From: Myxococcales bacterium
Lineage (GTDB): Bacteria > Myxococcota_A > Bradymonadia > UBA4248
Assembly (NCBI GenBank): GCA_004554395.1
Contig: SFMP01000103.1
Span: forward strand, 1 to 14,594
Direction of reading: 5' to 3'
DNA: 14,594 nt
A program made the translations under genes and the position numbers. Position 1 is the first letter of the stretch. Each line of letters starts with the position of its first letter. Of this stretch, positions 8,315-14,414 are shown one piece after another. The notes beneath the pieces were generated by a model, which saw nothing but the letters and a program-made list of their open reading frames with translations, ran no database searches and was not told where the DNA came from.

Positions 8315-8821
8315 ATGAAACGCATATTGCAAGCATTCGCCCTAGCCGCCATCACGTTTTTGGCCGCCAGCCCAGCCCTGGCGCAAACCGCCGCCATGCC
8401 CGTCGAAATCGTCAAGCCCGACGCCTGGCAAGCAACCGAAACGGAGTCGGCCGACAAAGGCGCCGATTGGGTCGATCCGAAAACCGAAAACCGCATCGAA
8501 ATCCGCACCGTCCGCATCGTCCGCGACGAACACGCCAGCACACTGCGCGAAGCATTCGAAGCCCAGCTCCTCGAAAACCGCTTCAAACGCACCGCCGCCA
8601 CCCAACAACGCAGCATCCCACTCGTCAACGCCACCAAACGCACCGGTTTCTGGAGCGAATACGAATTCACGGGCGCCGAAGTCCCCATCTCGGTCGTGAC
8701 GTTCGAATTTACCATCGCCGGCACCGTCGTCTACGTCATCGGCTACTTCGCCCGCACCAACCGCGCCGAAGGCATCGAAGCCATGCAATCGGTCATCAGC
8801 CAAATGGTCGATAAATCGTAG
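8315..8821 (+). CDS. Secreted DcrB/PsbP-like small protein
   Basis: The 168-residue product has a clear Sec signal peptide (residues 1-23, ending in ALA before Gln24). The mature part, of about 145 residues, has alternating strands and one helix (STLREAFEAQLLENRF) and the sequence rhythm of DUF1795/DcrB (PsbP-like) proteins: a charged strand 'RIEIRTVRIVRDE', the helix, then 'FWSEYEFTG' and 'GTVVYVIGYFARTN'. The family assignment is tentative. The ATG lies 1 nt after the stop of the transporter gene and its ribosome site (GGAAAG, 8305-8310) lies inside that gene, so the two are translationally coupled. A role assisting or stabilising the transporter is inferred from linkage. The last base of the stop codon is the first base of a dispersed repeat carrying the operon's terminator. 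Confidence 0.8.
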   Translation: MKRILQAFALAAITFLAASPALAQTAAMPVEIVKPDAWQATETESADKGADWVDPKTENRIEIRTVRIVRDEHASTLREAFEAQLLENRFKRTAATQQRSIPLVNATKRTGFWSEYEFTGAEVPISVVTFEFTIAGTVVYVIGYFARTNRAEGIEAMQSVISQMVDKS

Positions 8822-8911
8822 CTACGCCTATTTCGCCCTGCGGGGCTCAATACGGCTTCGCAGCCGTGCTATGTGCTCGCGCACGTTGCGCGCATACGCA
8901 CGGCCTTTTTT
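8821..8911 (+). repeat. Dispersed REP-plus-terminator element, copy A
   Basis: This 91-bp stretch is an inverted copy, roughly 85% identical by eye, of 10012-10098. It contains one unit of the 37-bp-period repeat (CCTATTTCGC...CTCAATACGG) followed by a GCCGTGC/GCACGGC hairpin and a T-run. It begins directly at the stop codon of the preceding gene. Confidence 0.85.
8863..8911 (+). terminator. Intrinsic terminator of the AI-2E/DcrB-like operon, supplied by the repeat
   Basis: GCCGTGC (8863-8869) pairs with GCACGGC (8898-8904); inner pairing TATG/CATA and GCGC/GCGC can extend the stem. CTTTTTT follows at 8905-8911. It lies 41 nt after the stop codon. Confidence 0.8.
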
Positions 8912-8958
8912 AGGGCGAATCGCGCGACGAAATGCGTCGACGGATCGTTTCGTGGGGC

Positions 8959-9876
8959 TTAGAAATACAAGCTCAAAGCGGCCGAAAACAAATCGTTTTC
9001 GAATCCGAAATGGTGTTGATAAGCCAAATCGACGCCTATCATCCCGCTATCGTGGCGGTATCCGAGGCCGGCGGCAATGACGTGGTGATTGCTTTCTTCG
9101 TAGCGGTATCCGAGGCGGATGGGAACGATGTTCTTGAGGGCGTATTCTATGCCAGCACCATAAGACCCCGTTTTAGCAATCTCGTTGGCGCTCAAGTTAA
9201 ACGAGGCGTCGAACATGACCGATACGCCCCAATCGAGAGAACCGACGGCGACGCCAGCCGTAATCATGCGCGGCATCCAGTCTTCGTGATTGCCGACGAT
9301 GAGGTTTTGCACCGATAAACCGAGCGAGATCCAATCGAGCGGTCTGACGACGAGCCCCGTATCCATCGTAAATTGCGAGACGACTTTGTCGCCATTGTAT
9401 TTCATGTAATTGTAGACGGCACTCACGCCGAGGCTCAAGATATTGCCGGCGAGAGGCACGGCGAGGGCGAGTCGCGTAGAGACGTAGTGACGGCTGTGGT
9501 CGTTGGGCGCGGCGTATTGGTAGTGAACGCCGAGGCCGGCGCCGACATAAGAATTGCTCTTCATGTCGACGATGTTGATTTGCCCGGCGTGCCCGCTATC
9601 GGCGTTGTCGTAGTAATATGCCGCATCGATGGCATACATCATCGCCGAGGCAATGGCTGCAGGATTGTGATAAATCGCCGAAGTTCCCGATGCCGACGTC
9701 GACATATTATTGGCTAAGCCCATGGCTCGCGTCGTCGTAGCCATTTCGCGAGCTGTCATCCAGTCGTGTTCGACGCGCGGCAAGTGAACTTCGACCCCGT
9801 CGTCGGCATAAGCTAAATTGTTCCATAGCCCTAGCGCAAAACCACATGCGCATAGCGTAGCAAGCCGTTTGTTCAT
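8959..9876 (-). CDS. Outer-membrane beta-barrel protein, PorV/PorQ/UPF0164-like
   Basis: The 305-residue product has a signal peptide (MNKRLATLCACGFALGLWNNLAYA, cleavage near 24). An N-terminal segment, RAMGLANNMSTSASGTSAIY followed by HNPA (50-73), is typical of UPF0164/PorV-PorQ and FadL-like barrels ('A-D-A-S-A-x-Y-x-N-P-A'). Alternating amphipathic strands run to the end, and the C-terminal residues LSLYF end in Phe, the usual signal for barrel insertion by the Bam machinery. The substrate is unknown. The ATG at 9876 is preferred to 9939 because AAAGGGGAC precedes it and the signal peptide starts there. A good promoter and a 7-bp leader hairpin lie upstream. The gene is convergent with the DcrB-like gene and is framed by the two inverted repeat elements. 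A weak hairpin (ACGAAA/TTTCGT, 8927-8953) follows the stop but has no T-run. Confidence 0.85.
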   Translation of the reverse strand: MNKRLATLCACGFALGLWNNLAYADDGVEVHLPRVEHDWMTAREMATTTRAMGLANNMSTSASGTSAIYHNPAAIASAMMYAIDAAYYYDNADSGHAGQINIVDMKSNSYVGAGLGVHYQYAAPNDHSRHYVSTRLALAVPLAGNILSLGVSAVYNYMKYNGDKVVSQFTMDTGLVVRPLDWISLGLSVQNLIVGNHEDWMPRMITAGVAVGSLDWGVSVMFDASFNLSANEIAKTGSYGAGIEYALKNIVPIRLGYRYEESNHHVIAAGLGYRHDSGMIGVDLAYQHHFGFENDLFSAALSLYF

Positions 9877-9906
9877 CGTAGTCCCCTTTGAGCAGGCGCA
9901 AAACGA

Positions 9907-9924
9907 CGCCGCATCGTTGCGGCG
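9907..9924 (-). other. Perfect 7-bp hairpin in the barrel-gene leader
   Basis: CGCCGCA (9907-9913) and TGCGGCG (9918-9924) form a perfect stem with a 4-nt loop between the promoter and the ribosome site. On the minus strand it is followed by TCGTTTT, too weak for a convincing terminator. It could stabilise the 5' end of the mRNA. Confidence 0.6.
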
Positions 9925-9934
9925 CACGGTGCGA

Positions 9935-9962
9935 ATCATATCTATTTTGGGGATCTTTGCAA
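9935..9962 (-). promoter_or_regulatory. Sigma70-type promoter for the outer-membrane barrel gene
   Basis: On the minus strand TTGCAA (9957-9962) and TATGAT (9935-9940) are 16 nt apart. The -10 lies about 59 nt upstream of the start at 9876. Confidence 0.65.
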
Positions 9963-10011
9963 AAAAGAGACCATTGATCAGCTATTGCACGGCTACTGCC
10001 CAGCCGCCCAT

Positions 10012-10059
10012 AAAAAAAGCCGTGCGTATGCGCGCAACGCAGTGAGCACATAGCACGGC
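10012..10059 (-). terminator. Intrinsic terminator for the PKD-protein gene, supplied by the repeat
   Basis: On the minus strand GCCGTGC (10053-10059) pairs with GCACGGC (10019-10025) and is followed by seven T (10012-10018). It lies about 135 nt downstream of the stop at 10196, with repeat units in between. Confidence 0.75.
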
Positions 10060-10098
10060 AAGCGGAGCCGTATTGAGCGATAGCGAAATAGGCGTAGC
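10012..10098 (-). repeat. Dispersed REP-plus-terminator element, copy B
   Basis: This is the reverse complement of the element at 8821-8911, differing by a few substitutions and short indels. On the minus strand the order is 37-bp unit, hairpin, T-run. Two further 37-bp units adjoin it at 10106 and 10143. Confidence 0.85.
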
Positions 10099-10165
10099 CA
10101 GAGCCCGTATTGAGCGATAGCGAAATAGGGCGACAGGGCGGGCGTATTGAGCGTTAGCGAAATAG
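10069..10165 (-). repeat. 37-bp-period REP-like array, three units
   Basis: Units CGTATTGAGCGATAGCGAAA start at 10069, 10106 and 10143, exactly 37 bp apart. The first about 24 bp are almost invariant and the remaining 13 vary. Each core has weak internal dyad symmetry (TATT...AATA). Together with copy B this fills most of the 319-nt gap between the barrel gene and the PKD gene. Confidence 0.9.
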
Positions 10166-10195
10166 CCAGCCCCCCAATACATGCGTTAGCTTTTG

Positions 10196-11377
10196 TTAGC
10201 TTTCGTTGGCTTCGATTCGGAAGTCGTTGAACGTGCAGGCGCAATCGCCCGATGCTTTGCGCGTGACGGTCCAGGTGATGTTGGCGGGATCGCCTTTGCA
10301 CGAGGCTTTGACGCCGAGGTTGCCTTCGCCGCCGTTTTTGAGCGATTTGTTGCGCGTGGCGTTGCAAGTATCGCCTTGGATGGCAACTTGGACAGTGCAT
10401 TCGCAGTTTTCGCCACTGAGGATGAAGCCTTTGGCTTCGAGGTTAATCGTCGAGCCTGAGAATTGCTTGGCGTATGTGCCGGTGATGGGATCTGGGGCGT
10501 TGTCGGGCGTTTTGGCGTCTTTGATGTCGCGGCGCAGGAAGTGGATTTTGGATTCGGGGCGGTTGACCATGATGCGGCGGATGGCTTTGGCACTGCGCCC
10601 GGCTTTGTCGGTGACGGTGAGGACGACGTCGTAGGTGCCGATTTTGTCGTAGCTGTGTTTGACGTCGCGTTCGTTGGACGTCGTGCCGTCGGCGAAATCC
10701 CAGTGATACGAGACGATTTCGGCGCCTTTCGATTTTTTCTTCGATTTTCTGGCGGTGAAGGCGATGACTTCGTTGATTTTGGCGTCGTCGTGAAGGTTGC
10801 CAGCGACGGCGTTTGGCGCGAGCGGATCGTCTTCGACGACGGTAGGCGCGGCGGGAGCGGCTTTTTCGGGCTCGGCTGGGGCAGCGTTGTCGGCGACTGC
10901 TACGTTATCGGCTTTTTCGGGTTGTGCGGCTTTTTCGGGCTCGGCAATCGTAGGCGCGGCGTTATCGGCTTGTGCTACATTATCGGCTTTTTCGGGTTGT
11001 GCGGCTTTTTCGGGCTCGGCAATCGTAGGCGCGAAGTTATCGGCTTGTGCTACATTATCGGCTTTTTCGGGTTGTGCGGCTTTTTCGGGTTCTGCCGTTT
11101 TTTCGGGGGCTTCTGCGGCTTTTTCGGGGGCTTCTGCGCCGTTGGCAGAGTTTTGGGCCGCGTCGGCGGCAGAATCGTTTTGCGCGATGAGTTGGTCGCC
11201 TCGTTTTTGTGATTTTTGCGACGATGCGACGCCGGCTAAGACGAGGAGCCCGATCGAGGCGACGATGAGTGCCACGATGACTGCGTATGAACGTTGACCG
11301 TTGAAGCGCTTTTCTTGGATGAGCGCAATGATACCGACGGCGATACCGAGTATCGCGAGTATGGTTAAGATCGACAT
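10196..11377 (-). CDS. Membrane-anchored PKD-domain protein with repetitive stalk and Cys-rich C-terminal domain
   Basis: The 393-residue product has two hydrophobic segments (about 3-20 and 32-51) separated by a basic loop. A low-complexity Ala/Pro/Glu/Lys region follows (about 60-190) with three 25-residue repeats of the type EPEKAAQPEKADNVAQADN at 96-120, 121-145 and 146-170. A PKD domain lies at about 196-272, recognised by YHWDFADG (224-231) and GTYDVVLTVTDKAG. The final domain (about 300-393) is unrecognised and has six Cys in CxC...C...C...CxC order (325, 327, 338, 360, 379, 381), probably disulfide-bonded. Two membrane segments place both N-terminus and stalk on the same side, which is odd for an exported PKD unless the first helix is a signal peptide. 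The ATG at 11377 is preferred to 11401 because CGGAGGAA precedes it. It has its own promoter at 11419-11447. A surface-binding role is inference. Confidence 0.85.
   Translation of the reverse strand: MSILTILAILGIAVGIIALIQEKRFNGQRSYAVIVALIVASIGLLVLAGVASSQKSQKRGDQLIAQNDSAADAAQNSANGAEAPEKAAEAPEKTAEPEKAAQPEKADNVAQADNFAPTIAEPEKAAQPEKADNVAQADNAAPTIAEPEKAAQPEKADNVAVADNAAPAEPEKAAPAAPTVVEDDPLAPNAVAGNLHDDAKINEVIAFTARKSKKKSKGAEIVSYHWDFADGTTSNERDVKHSYDKIGTYDVVLTVTDKAGRSAKAIRRIMVNRPESKIHFLRRDIKDAKTPDNAPDPITGTYAKQFSGSTINLEAKGFILSGENCECTVQVAIQGDTCNATRNKSLKNGGEGNLGVKASCKGDPANITWTVTRKASGDCACTFNDFRIEANES
10868..11092 (-). repeat. 75-bp in-frame tandem repeat, three units
   Basis: The motif gttgtgcggc recurs at 10921, 10996 and 11071, exactly 75 bp apart. 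The two outer units are nearly identical; the one nearest the PKD domain has diverged. It encodes the 25-residue stalk repeats. Confidence 0.92.
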
Positions 11378-11395
11378 AAATTCCTCCGAGGTGCA

Positions 11396-11417
11396 TGGCA
11401 AATTGCCAATGGTTGGC
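11396..11417. promoter_or_regulatory. Overlapping inverted repeats near the transcription start, possible operator
   Basis: TGGCA-AAT-TGCCA (11396-11408) and GCCAA-TGG-TTGGC (11405-11417) overlap by four bases. They sit just downstream of the -10 element of the PKD gene, where a repressor would act. No regulator is known. Confidence 0.35.
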
Positions 11418-11418
11418 T

Positions 11419-11447
11419 ATTATCACAACACGGTCGTATTATGTCAA
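11419..11447 (-). promoter_or_regulatory. Strong sigma70-type promoter for the PKD-protein gene
   Basis: On the minus strand a perfect TTGACA (11442-11447) and GATAAT (11419-11424) are separated by 17 nt, about 42 nt upstream of the start at 11377. Confidence 0.75.
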
Positions 11448-11465
11448 AAAAGATGATTGGAAACG

Positions 11466-11489
11466 CGGGGTTGCGCTACGCTTACCCCG
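11466..11489. repeat. Hairpin at the start of the duplicated element
   Basis: CGGGGT (11466-11471) and ACCCCG (11484-11489) pair around a 12-nt loop (TGCGCTACGCTT). It abuts the first copy of the 70/71-bp tandem repeat. From memory, similar 'ttgcgct(a/t)cgctta' hairpin elements are dispersed in other bacterial genomes; not checked. Confidence 0.6.
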
Positions 11490-11490
11490 G

Positions 11491-11631
11491 GCTGTGTTCT
11501 GGCGCCCATTCAGGGCGCTAGAGGTGGGGACGATTGGATTTATGTGTTTTGTGCCCTATAGCTGTGTTCTGGCGCCCATTCAGGGCACTAGAGGTTGGGG
11601 ACGATTGGATTTATGTGTTTTGTTCCCTATA
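11491..11631. repeat. 70/71-bp tandem duplication between the PKD and MATE genes
   Basis: Copy 1 (11491-11560) and copy 2 (11561-11631) both run from GCTGTGTTCTGGCGCCC to CCCTATA and differ at only a few positions, including one inserted T. Each contains a GCGCCC/GGGCGC hairpin (11502-11518 in copy 1; one mismatch in copy 2). Copy 2 overlaps the stop codon of the MATE gene at 11627. It fills most of the gap between the two minus-strand genes. Confidence 0.93.
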
Positions 11632-13207
11632 GAATGACTTGTTTCCAACCGCCTGCTTTTAATTTGGCAAACATGATGATGCACAGCGCAGAGGCATAGA
11701 CGAGGACGCAAGCCCACATGCCGAGGATGCCGCCGCCGAGCTGTATGCCGATGAGGTAGGAGAGCGGAATGAGGCAAGCGAAGTGGAGTGAGCCTTCGAC
11801 GACCATGACGAACTTCGTGCAACCGGCGCCAAATAGCGATTGTGTGAAGATGATGGCGCAAGCGATGATGACGATCCCCGGAGCGAGGAGCTTGAGGACG
11901 GAGGCCGTGACGGCGATGACTTCGGGCACCGACGAGAGGAGACCCGCCAATGTTTCTGGAATGGTAAACGCGACGACGCCCAAAATGCCGAATAAGATGA
12001 TGGCGATTTTTGCCGATTCGAAGGCGTATCTTTCGGCGCGTTTGGGCTCTTTTTGACCGAGAGATTGCGAGACGAGCGATGCAGTGGCGGTGCCAAATGC
12101 CATGGCGCCCATAAAGGCGACCGACAAGATCGAGACGAGCAAATTCGACGAAGAGCTGTAGATCGGGGGCTGCGCTTGGATAAACGTCGCCGCCATATCG
12201 GTCGACATAATCGACTGCATGCCGTAATTCGCATCGAGGAATGCGTTTTGGGCTTGGATCCAGTTGGGAATTTGATCGCTAAACGACGCCACATAATGAC
12301 CTAGGGCACTGTCGTGCAGCGCATAGGCATCGACATTATAAATGAGCGTTTTGACGTCGAGTTCGTCGAGCAATCCGACGATTTTGAAGAAGAGCAAGAA
12401 ACCGCTCATGACGAAGATGTTGGCAATGCCCGAGGGCACCGAAACGCGGATGATATCCCACATCGTCTTGAGATGGAGTCCACTGGGGCGATAAATCTTG
12501 TATTGCCGGCGAATGGCGGGCAATAGCGACCAACCGATCATAATGGTGAGCCCGATATAGGTGCTCACGAGTGAGGCAAGACCTGCGCCGGCGACGTTGT
12601 AGGAGGGAATCGGACCGAGCCCAAAGATGAAGACGTAGTTGAGCCCGATATTGGCGATGTTCATGATGATGGCGGCGACCATGTGGACGTATGTCTTGTT
12701 CGTGCCATCGAAGAACGATTTAATCGCCGCAGTCCCCACCATGCTCAAGATGCCGAGCAATCGGAATCGCGCATAAGGCACGGCAAAGGCGATGACGGCG
12801 TCGTTATCGATGAGGAATCGGAAGATGTCGGGGATGAAGTAATAGGCTACGCCGCTGACGAAAAGCGACGAGATGATGGCAATCGTCACGGCATTGGTGA
12901 GCGCCGAACCGGCGAGCTTGTAGTTTTTTTCGCCTTGTCGGCGTGCGACGATGGCTAGCGTACCAATGCTGATCGAGCTCAAAAACCCGCCAAATAGCCA
13001 CAACAAGGGCGTCGAAAAGCCAATCGCCGATTGCCCGGCGACGGCATAGCTCGGATCGAGCCATCCGACCATGACCGTATCGAGAATGTTGATCGCCGTC
13101 TGCGTAAGCATCGCGATGACGATGGGAATCGCCATGCGCAATATGCGCGGCCAATACGATAGATTATCGAAAAGTTTCTCCGCGAATGGCGGTTGTTTGC
13201 TACTCAT
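11627..13207 (-). CDS. MATE-family multidrug/metabolite exporter
   Basis: The 526-residue product is a polytopic inner-membrane protein of the MATE family (NorM/DinF-like), which exports cationic drugs or metabolites using Na+ or H+ gradients. The N-terminal half shows the family opening (MAIPIVIAMLTQTAINILDT, then VMVGWL) and ARRQGEKNYKLAG; the second half has FGTATASLVSQSLGQKEPKR, the repeat of that loop. About twelve membrane helices can be counted. It is longer than the usual 440-480 residues because of a segment of about 75 residues between helices 7 and 8 (about 278-352), rich in Asp, Asn and aromatic residues. The ATG at 13207 is preferred to 13396: GGAGAAC precedes it, and the 63-residue extension would be translated from a tandem repeat with no membrane-protein character. 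Its stop lies in the 70/71-bp duplication. No clear terminator or promoter was found. Confidence 0.92.
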   Translation of the reverse strand: MSSKQPPFAEKLFDNLSYWPRILRMAIPIVIAMLTQTAINILDTVMVGWLDPSYAVAGQSAIGFSTPLLWLFGGFLSSISIGTLAIVARRQGEKNYKLAGSALTNAVTIAIISSLFVSGVAYYFIPDIFRFLIDNDAVIAFAVPYARFRLLGILSMVGTAAIKSFFDGTNKTYVHMVAAIIMNIANIGLNYVFIFGLGPIPSYNVAGAGLASLVSTYIGLTIMIGWSLLPAIRRQYKIYRPSGLHLKTMWDIIRVSVPSGIANIFVMSGFLLFFKIVGLLDELDVKTLIYNVDAYALHDSALGHYVASFSDQIPNWIQAQNAFLDANYGMQSIMSTDMAATFIQAQPPIYSSSSNLLVSILSVAFMGAMAFGTATASLVSQSLGQKEPKRAERYAFESAKIAIILFGILGVVAFTIPETLAGLLSSVPEVIAVTASVLKLLAPGIVIIACAIIFTQSLFGAGCTKFVMVVEGSLHFACLIPLSYLIGIQLGGGILGMWACVLVYASALCIIMFAKLKAGGWKQVIL

Positions 13208-13326
13208 GAAAGTTCTCCAACGAGCCAGAGACTGGCGAAAACCACCAAGTCTTTGACCGGCAATGATATTGTGCAAGCTCGCAATGTGCGCACCGTAACG
13301 CCCCAGCCGTGCCGCCGAGCTACTCC

Positions 13327-13392
13327 AAGCCCCGAGAACGGGCGAGCCAAGCCCCGAGAACGGGCGAGCCAAGCCCCGAGAATGGGCCAATG
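13327..13392. repeat. 22-bp tandem repeat, about three units
   Basis: AAGCCCCGAGAACGGGCGAG plus CC starts at 13327, 13349 and 13371; the third unit has one change (AATGGG) and is incomplete. Each unit contains CCCG-AGAA-CGGG, a 4-bp hairpin. It lies in the 423-nt gap upstream of the MATE gene. The rest of that gap (13393-13536) shows no convincing gene, only a poor TTGCTA/TATTCT promoter candidate near 13407-13433 on the minus strand. Confidence 0.9.
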
Positions 13393-13536
13393 ACAACGTC
13401 GATAGAATAAGGCTGATCGGCGTATAGCAACGGCGCGGCGCAATTTATTCCTCCAAAAGCCACATCGACGCAAACGCCGCGTGCGTCAAAACGCCCCCAA
13501 AAAACGCCGCGCAAGCCGCATGCAACGCCCATCGAC

Positions 13537-13584
13537 AAAAAAGGCGATCGAAGTTCCCACAGATCGGGAAATTCCAATCGCCTT
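13537..13584 (-). terminator. Intrinsic terminator of efp
   Basis: On the minus strand AAGGCGAT (13577-13584) pairs with ATCGCCTT (13541-13548), an inner TTCCC/GGGAA stem extends it, and a run of six T follows (13537-13542). It begins about 46 nt after the efp stop codon. Confidence 0.85.
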
Positions 13585-13630
13585 AAGCATAGAGCCCTAG
13601 AAAGCCATCGCGGGCGTCGTGAGCGCGAGA

Positions 13631-14194
13631 TTAGACTTTGGCGCGTTCGACGAAATCGCCCGTGCGCGTATCGATTTTGACGTATTCGCCTTCTTCGATG
13701 TAGAGAGGCACGTTGACTTCATAGCCAGTTTCGAGCGTGGCGGGCTTGGTGCAACCCGTCGCAGTATCGCCTTTGACACCGGGGTCGGATTTCGTGACTT
13801 TGAGCACGACGAACGTGGGCAATTCGATGCTGATGGGGCGTCCACGATAGAAGAGCACTTCGACTTCGATGTTGTCTTTGAGGAAGGGCACGGCATCTTC
13901 GATGTTCTTGGCATCGATGTGGACTTGTTCGTAGTTCGATTGATCCATGAACACGAACTTGTCTTCCTCTTGATAGAGGTATTCCATTTCGCGCATTTCG
14001 AGGTCGGGCTTGCCGACCGTATCGCCCGAACGGAAGTTGTTCGTCAATACGTTGCCCGTGATGAGGCTTTTGTATCGCGTCTTTACGAAGGCAACGCCTT
14101 TACCCGGCTTGACGTGTTGGCATTCGACGATGACAAACGGCTCGCCATCGATTTCGATCTTGAGATTCTTTCGGAATTCTTGTGTTGAGTACAT
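13631..14194 (-). CDS. efp: Elongation factor P
   Basis: The 187-residue product matches EF-P throughout at the usual length. EF-P binds between the P and E sites of the ribosome and relieves stalling at consecutive prolines. Seen are the N-terminal KOW-like domain (about 1-64) with the modification loop KPGKG, Lys32 being the residue lysylated, hydroxylated or otherwise modified in other bacteria; the central OB domain (about 65-128); and the C-terminal OB domain containing the PROSITE-type EF-P signature at about 150-169 (K-P-A...ETGYEVNVPLYIEEG). The sequence after the loop, AFVKTRYKSLITGNVL, is also canonical. No modification enzyme gene is in the window. The start at 14194 is fixed by the family N-terminus (MYSTQEFRK) and GGAAAG 7 nt upstream; the in-frame extension to 14467 runs through a terminator hairpin and is not coding. 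Regulation by leader attenuation is suggested. Confidence 0.97.
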   Translation of the reverse strand: MYSTQEFRKNLKIEIDGEPFVIVECQHVKPGKGVAFVKTRYKSLITGNVLTNNFRSGDTVGKPDLEMREMEYLYQEEDKFVFMDQSNYEQVHIDAKNIEDAVPFLKDNIEVEVLFYRGRPISIELPTFVVLKVTKSDPGVKGDTATGCTKPATLETGYEVNVPLYIEEGEYVKIDTRTGDFVERAKV

Positions 14195-14209
14195 TCGGTA
14201 ACTTTCCGT

Positions 14210-14234
14210 AAAAAAGGCGCCCGACGCGGGCACC
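14210..14234 (-). terminator. Terminator hairpin in the efp leader, likely attenuator
   Basis: On the minus strand GGTGCCCG (14227-14234) pairs with CGGGCGCC (14216-14223) around a 3-nt loop, one pair being a wobble. Six T follow (14210-14215). The T-run ends 15 nt before the efp ATG and directly abuts the Shine-Dalgarno. A second hairpin, CATGC-6 nt-GCATG (14258-14273), lies just upstream. Confidence 0.75.
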
Positions 14235-14373
14235 GCAAACGACAAAAAGACAACTTCATGCGTAACAGCATGCATAAAGCCCACGGCGTAGTGCCATACC
14301 ACATTTGGACGCAATGCGCAAATGCCATGTATTCGATGGTGCGATTTCTTTCGTTTTCTCTTTTGCGCGGCTT

Positions 14374-14397
14374 TTTTGCCCCCACTCGGGGGCAAAA
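14374..14397. other. Perfect 10-bp hairpin TTTTGCCCCC/GGGGGCAAAA
   Basis: TTTTGCCCCC (14374-14383) and GGGGGCAAAA (14388-14397) are perfectly complementary around ACTC. Neither strand has a T-run after the GC stem, so it is not a standard terminator. It sits at the edge of the repeat region upstream of efp. Confidence 0.8.
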
Positions 14398-14414
14398 TAC
14401 GCCTGCGCGTTGCG

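Noticed and set aside
8821..10098. Invertible phase-variation cassette carrying the outer-membrane barrel gene
   Set aside because: Inverted repeats flank the gene, but its promoter lies inside the segment, so inversion would not switch expression; no recombinase is nearby.
13208..13396. 63-codon N-terminal extension of the MATE protein
   Set aside because: It is read through a tandem repeat, and a strong ribosome site precedes the ATG at 13207, where family similarity begins.
13204..13473. 89-codon minus-strand ORF overlapping the MATE start by ATGA
   Set aside because: The product is Arg-rich and dominated by repeat translation; only the overlap and a GGAGG near 13455 favour it, so it is noted but not called.
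14374..14397. Intrinsic terminator at the 10-bp hairpin
   Set aside because: The GC stem is followed by A, not T, on both strands.
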